Shown here: in pieces, positions 47,884 to 51,472 of the stretch
Position numbering within the stretch: the first letter of the stretch is position 1
Layout of the letters: each line of letters begins with the position of its first letter
Source: Psychrosphaera sp. B3R10
GTDB taxonomy: Bacteria; Pseudomonadota; Gammaproteobacteria; Enterobacterales; Alteromonadaceae
Reading direction: 5' to 3'
Length of the DNA stretch: 51,472 nucleotides
NCBI RefSeq assembly: GCF_018861025.1
Contig: NZ_JAHKQH010000028.1
Coordinates: forward strand, 1-51,472
Made by a program: the position numbers and the translations under genes
The notes under the pieces: generated by a model
What the model was told of the DNA's origin: nothing
The model's database searches: none
What the model saw: the letters and a program-made list of their open reading frames with translations, nothing else

Positions 47884-50331
47884 ATGAAATTCGTAAAATT
47901 AAAATCGACCTTACTTAACAGTGTAAAAAAGGCAGTTAAAACTGCCGGCCTTTTAAGCTTGCTAATAACAAGCCAAGTTTTTGCCAACACTCTTGCTATT
48001 GCAAAGACTAATATTAATGCTGATTGGCAATATCTAGCGAACAATACAAATAGTGTAAATGATGCGTTAAAAAATTCCGACTGGCAGCCTATTTCGCTAC
48101 CACACACTTGGAACGCAATCGACACAGTTGATGCGCAGCCGGGCTACCGACGCGATGCAAGTTGGTATCGTAAAACAATCCTGGTTTCTAACAGTCCTCG
48201 CCACTACTTATATTTTGAAGGAGCAAATACCCAAACCGAAGTTTATGTTAATGGCCAAAAGGCCGGGTCTAATATTGGTGGTTACATCGGCTTTACAATT
48301 GAAGTAACAGACTATATTGGCAGTGATAACAAAGCCGATGTCATGGTTCGTGTTACCAATGAATACAATCCTCATTTAATTCCATCACAAAAATCCGACT
48401 TTTTTATTTTTGGCGGTATAACTCGAGATGTCTGGTTACTGCAAAGCGGAGACCTGAATATTGATAACCTGATTGTTGATTTAAGGGATGTCAGTAAACA
48501 ACAAGCAGATGCCGATATGAAGGTCTACTTTAACGGTTTAAACAAAGTTGTTAATGCAAAAATTGTGGCTGAGCTGCGCGGGCCTAACAATGAACTTGTT
48601 TACGAACAAACAAGTGACTTAACAATCAACAAAGGTAAGTCAGAGAAAAAAATAGCGCTTAATACCGTACCAAAACCACAACTGTGGTCTATTGAACAAC
48701 CCAATCTATACACATTAATTGTGAACGTATTCGACGAAAACAACGCTGTTATTGCTTCATCCAGCGCCCGCTTTGGTTATAGGTGGTTTGAATTCAAACA
48801 AGGGGCGGGATTTTTTCTAAATGACCAGAGAGTATTATTAAGGGGCACTCATAGACACGAAGAACATGCAGGCATTGGCGCAGCATTGTCAAACGAACAA
48901 CACTTAGCCGACATGAAACAAATGAAAGACATTGGAGTTAACTTCGTCCGTTTAGGGCATTACCCACAGGATCCTGTGGTCTATGACGCTGCAGACGAAT
49001 TAGGGCTGATACTTTGGGACGAACTACCATGGTGCCGAGGAGGAAAAGGTGGTGAAGAATGGGAGCGTAATACTGAGTCATTGTTAGAACGCCAAATTTT
49101 ACAAAACAGAAACCATCCGAGTATTGCATTTTGGTCGATTGGTAATGAGATGTATTGGGAAGAAGATTTCCCAGGTGGCGGCAGTGAAACTATCATAACT
49201 CCTTATGTTCAGAAGCTGAATGATAAAATCAAAACATTAGATAACACCCGTTTCACTACAATTAGAAAATATTACCCTGCTGCTAAAATCGTCGATATCT
49301 TTTCACCTTCGATTTGGGCTGGTTGGTACGGAGGTGCATATGGTCAATATGAAAAGGCACTTATCTCCTCTACCAAAAAACACCCAAACCTCATTCATAT
49401 GGAATATGGTGGTTCAAGTCACGTTGGCCGTCACGAAGAAAACCCCATTGATGACAAAGGGTTAAAAGATGCTCAAGTCTCTATAACAGAAGCGATGAAT
49501 CAAGCTGTCGTTAAAAGTGTCGCAAAGGATTCTAATTGGAACGAAAATTACATGGTGAATCTTTTTGATTGGCACCTAAGTGTATCAGAATCGTTGCCAG
49601 GTTTTATTGGCAATGCCCAATGGGCATTTAAAGATTTTGGCACTCCACTTCGACCAGAAAATCCAATTCCATATGTGAATCAGAAGGGTCTTGTCGACCG
49701 CTCAGGAATACCAAAAGACGCGTATTATGTGTTCGCTAGTTATTGGGCTAAAGAACCATTTTGTTACATTGAATCAAAAACGTGGACTGTACGTTACGGA
49801 CCAAAAGATGGGCGTAAAGTTAAAGTGTATTGCAACACCGACAATGCTGAATTAATGCTTAACGGAACTTCTTTGGGGAAAAAGACCCGCGTATTTGGTC
49901 AATTTCCGGCACACGGTTTAGTCTGGAAAGTTCCTTTTGAAGAAGGGGAAAATAGATTAAGTGTTGTAGGTCGAACAACCACACAGGAAGTAACAGACTC
50001 ACTTAACGTGTCTTATTTTATTGGCGATGTCGGTAAACCAGATAAAATAGAACTGAGCTATATCAAACTTAATGACACAACGTATAAAGTAACAGCAACA
50101 ATTGTTGACGAAAATGGCCGTCAAGTAACGAGTTACGAAGACCGTGGATATTTCTCTACACTAGATGGCAACGCAAAGTTAATCGAACACCAAGGCACAC
50201 CAAACGGCTCAAGTAGTATTGAGTTAGCAGATGGAAAAGCCAGCATTATTTTAGAGAAACACGGTTCAAACACCGCTGTGATCGAATTTAAAACACAAAA
50301 CTTTAAAGGGCAATACATTCAAATACGATAA
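47884..50331 (+). CDS. GH2 glycoside hydrolase (beta-galactosidase/beta-glucuronidase type)
   Basis: From the ATG at 47884 the protein is 815 residues with a signal peptide ending SQVFA (about residue 35). A sugar-binding jelly roll (about 45-195) and an immunoglobulin-like domain (about 200-310) precede the TIM barrel. GTHRHEEHAG, FVRLGHYPQDP and WSIGNEM mark the barrel; the acid/base is E422 and the probable nucleophile E507 in HMEYGGSS. Extra C-terminal domains complete it. The substrate (galactoside, glucuronide or another) cannot be settled, but the GH105 operon suggests it trims uronate-containing oligosaccharides in the periplasm. It begins six bases after kduD. Confidence 0.88.
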   Translation: MKFVKLKSTLLNSVKKAVKTAGLLSLLITSQVFANTLAIAKTNINADWQYLANNTNSVNDALKNSDWQPISLPHTWNAIDTVDAQPGYRRDASWYRKTILVSNSPRHYLYFEGANTQTEVYVNGQKAGSNIGGYIGFTIEVTDYIGSDNKADVMVRVTNEYNPHLIPSQKSDFFIFGGITRDVWLLQSGDLNIDNLIVDLRDVSKQQADADMKVYFNGLNKVVNAKIVAELRGPNNELVYEQTSDLTINKGKSEKKIALNTVPKPQLWSIEQPNLYTLIVNVFDENNAVIASSSARFGYRWFEFKQGAGFFLNDQRVLLRGTHRHEEHAGIGAALSNEQHLADMKQMKDIGVNFVRLGHYPQDPVVYDAADELGLILWDELPWCRGGKGGEEWERNTESLLERQILQNRNHPSIAFWSIGNEMYWEEDFPGGGSETIITPYVQKLNDKIKTLDNTRFTTIRKYYPAAKIVDIFSPSIWAGWYGGAYGQYEKALISSTKKHPNLIHMEYGGSSHVGRHEENPIDDKGLKDAQVSITEAMNQAVVKSVAKDSNWNENYMVNLFDWHLSVSESLPGFIGNAQWAFKDFGTPLRPENPIPYVNQKGLVDRSGIPKDAYYVFASYWAKEPFCYIESKTWTVRYGPKDGRKVKVYCNTDNAELMLNGTSLGKKTRVFGQFPAHGLVWKVPFEEGENRLSVVGRTTTQEVTDSLNVSYFIGDVGKPDKIELSYIKLNDTTYKVTATIVDENGRQVTSYEDRGYFSTLDGNAKLIEHQGTPNGSSSIELADGKASIILEKHGSNTAVIEFKTQNFKGQYIQIR

Positions 50332-50345
50332 CTCATTTATAGTTC

Positions 50346-50377
50346 AACGCTACTAACATGGTTTTTAGTAGCGTTTT
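50346..50377 (+). terminator. Terminator of the GH105-kduD-GH2 operon
   Basis: AACGCTACTAA pairs with TTAGTAGCGTT around an 8-base loop and ends in TTTT. Confidence 0.88.
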
Positions 50378-50491
50378 ATCTTCAGTTTAAAGCCCACTTG
50401 GTATCCAAAATAAAAGTTTCACTTCAAAATTATGAAATTGCCATATTGCCACTATACTTAGGTTTAATCACAATCTAGTTATGGGGGGGCT

Positions 50492-51418
50492 ATGGCAAAA
50501 TGCACATTTGTATTCATTTTAAGTTTGCTTATTTTCTCAAACTTTCTTGCCGCTGCTGAGCCTATAGATATAATAAAACTAAATAGTGGCCATAATGCCT
50601 CTGATCAACGCCATCTGTATAACTGGGAGGTTATTGACGCTGCTTTAGAAGCAAGTAAGATTAAATACGGCCGGTCCAAAGTAAAAATCACTGGAAGTGC
50701 CATTCCAAACCACCAGCGGCTAAAGTCATTAGTCCAAGGTCGATTTCTAAACGTAGCGATGTCGTTAACCAATCAAGAATGGGAAGACTCTGTTATTCCC
50801 ATCCGTATTCCAATCCGTAGGGGTATTTTCAGTTATCGTTTATTGATGATTAACAAAGATAAAAAAGAAACCTTTAAACGTATTTCAACAGTTAATCGTC
50901 TAAAAGAAATGCGAGTGGGCGTTCGTAAAAGTTGGACGACTCGAATTATATTGAAGCATTTAAATTTTAATACAGTAGATGCATTCTCCTATGACGCCGT
51001 ATTTGCGATGTTAGATAAAGGACGATTTGACTATATCCCGCGGGGAATAAATGAAATTTACTATGAACTCAAAGTTCGCGAAAAAGACTTACCCAATATT
51101 ATGATTGAGCCTGATATTGCATTATATATCCCATCGCCTTACTACATTTTTGTCTCCCCCAAAACACCTAGGATTGCAGAACGTTTGGAGTACGGGTTAG
51201 ATAAGATGGTTAAAAACGGAAAGCTCAATGAGATATTCACTAAACATTATGGTAAATATATTGAACGAGCCCAAATCCACAAAAAACGAATAATTCAAAT
51301 CGGTAATCCTCTTTTACCCATTGAAACCCCTTTGCATGATAGTGATTTATGGTTCGATTTTAATGTCGATACAAACACGGTTTCAAACTCTGGTTCTAAG
51401 CCAGAAAACAAAAGTTAA
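50492..51418 (+). CDS. Periplasmic solute-binding protein (SBP_bac_3-like)
   Basis: A 308-residue protein with a signal peptide ending FLAAA|EPID. The body resembles the amino-acid type periplasmic binding fold: VGVRKSWTTRIILK in the second lobe, MLDKGRFDYIPRGINEIYYEL, and a terminal helix EYGLDKMVKNGKLNEIFTKHYG. It has no permease or ATPase gene beside it. Such orphan proteins are common in Alteromonadales and their ligands are mostly unknown. A run of seven G lies directly before the start and supplies the ribosome binding site. About 50 residues after the fold are hydrophilic. Confidence 0.72.
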   Translation: MAKCTFVFILSLLIFSNFLAAAEPIDIIKLNSGHNASDQRHLYNWEVIDAALEASKIKYGRSKVKITGSAIPNHQRLKSLVQGRFLNVAMSLTNQEWEDSVIPIRIPIRRGIFSYRLLMINKDKKETFKRISTVNRLKEMRVGVRKSWTTRIILKHLNFNTVDAFSYDAVFAMLDKGRFDYIPRGINEIYYELKVREKDLPNIMIEPDIALYIPSPYYIFVSPKTPRIAERLEYGLDKMVKNGKLNEIFTKHYGKYIERAQIHKKRIIQIGNPLLPIETPLHDSDLWFDFNVDTNTVSNSGSKPENKS

Positions 51419-51472
51419 GTTAGTACGCCTATTTGCAAAATCCCCATTTTATTGACGACCACATGGATGTGG
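51419..51472. other. Right edge, no feature
   Basis: The last 54 bases show no gene or structure that can be supported. Confidence 0.4.

Noticed and set aside
50437-50452. A possible fifth GntR operator before the solute-binding protein gene
   Set aside because: On the minus strand it reads GTGGCAATATGGCAAT. The distance between halves differs and the CCAAT end is altered, so it does not fit the motif.
1-51472. CRISPR arrays, tRNA or rRNA genes, prophage or defence islands
   Set aside because: No regularly spaced repeats, no tRNA-like cloverleaf sequence and no integrase, Cas or restriction proteins were seen when reading both strands.

Overview
The window looks like chromosomal DNA of a marine, polysaccharide-degrading gammaproteobacterium, most likely of the order Alteromonadales (Alteromonadaceae or Colwelliaceae type). 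This rests on the AT-rich sequence, a large TonB-dependent receptor beside carbohydrate-active enzymes, a lipoprotein GH16 glycanase, and glnK-amtB, rsuA, mgsA and fbpABC genes of gammaproteobacterial type. No rRNA, tRNA, CRISPR array, integrase or intact insertion sequence was seen.

Layout. (1) 1-8.2 kb: a structured non-coding element with terminal inverted repeats at the left edge, then small housekeeping genes (truncated haemoglobin, DUF4177, YkgJ-type cysteine cluster, ABM-like protein), a secreted alpha/beta hydrolase with a TPR-like tail, a GH16 lipoprotein, a decayed DUF1993 gene, a 2OG-Fe(II) oxygenase, rsuA, a RidA-family gene and an XRE regulator. (2) 8.2-11.9 kb: a SIMPL-domain protein and a hybrid histidine kinase. 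(3) 12.2-17.0 kb: a lipid-linked glycosylation set (flippase-like protein, GT2, ArnT-like GT, PAP2 phosphatase) preceded by a seven-unit, 11-bp-periodic PhoB-like array. (4) 17.5-24.4 kb: amtB-glnK with a sigma-54 type promoter, an iron(III) ABC transporter fbpABC with Fur-box-like sites, mgsA and a type IV pilin-like gene. (5) 24.5-39.5 kb: a uronate catabolic block. On the minus strand: dctPQM TRAP transporter, kdgK, pntA1-pntA2-pntB, eda, fbaA, fbp. On the plus strand: a FadR-type GntR regulator, then uxuA-uxaC-uxuB. (6) 39.5-51.4 kb: a yiaA-like gene broken by a frameshift, then a polysaccharide-utilisation island (TonB-dependent receptor, kduI, DUF4861 protein; divergent GH105, kduD, GH2) and a periplasmic solute-binding protein.

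How it fits together. A uronic-acid-containing polysaccharide, precut by a lyase encoded elsewhere, would enter through the TonB receptor. GH105 removes unsaturated uronic acid, and KduI and KduD convert it to 2-keto-3-deoxygluconate (KDG). Free glucuronate passes through UxaC, UxuB and UxuA to the same KDG. KdgK and Eda split it to pyruvate and glyceraldehyde-3-phosphate; FbaA and Fbp then rebuild fructose-6-phosphate, while the transhydrogenase can supply NADPH. A shared 14-bp motif, GTGG-N5-CCAAT, occurs between dctP and the GntR gene, before uxuA, before the TonB receptor and in the GH105/DUF4861 divergent promoter. It probably defines a regulon of the local GntR protein. I did not find a wholly new class of system. 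The strongest new-looking signals are this inferred operator set, the long Pho-box array, and the structured element at the left edge.
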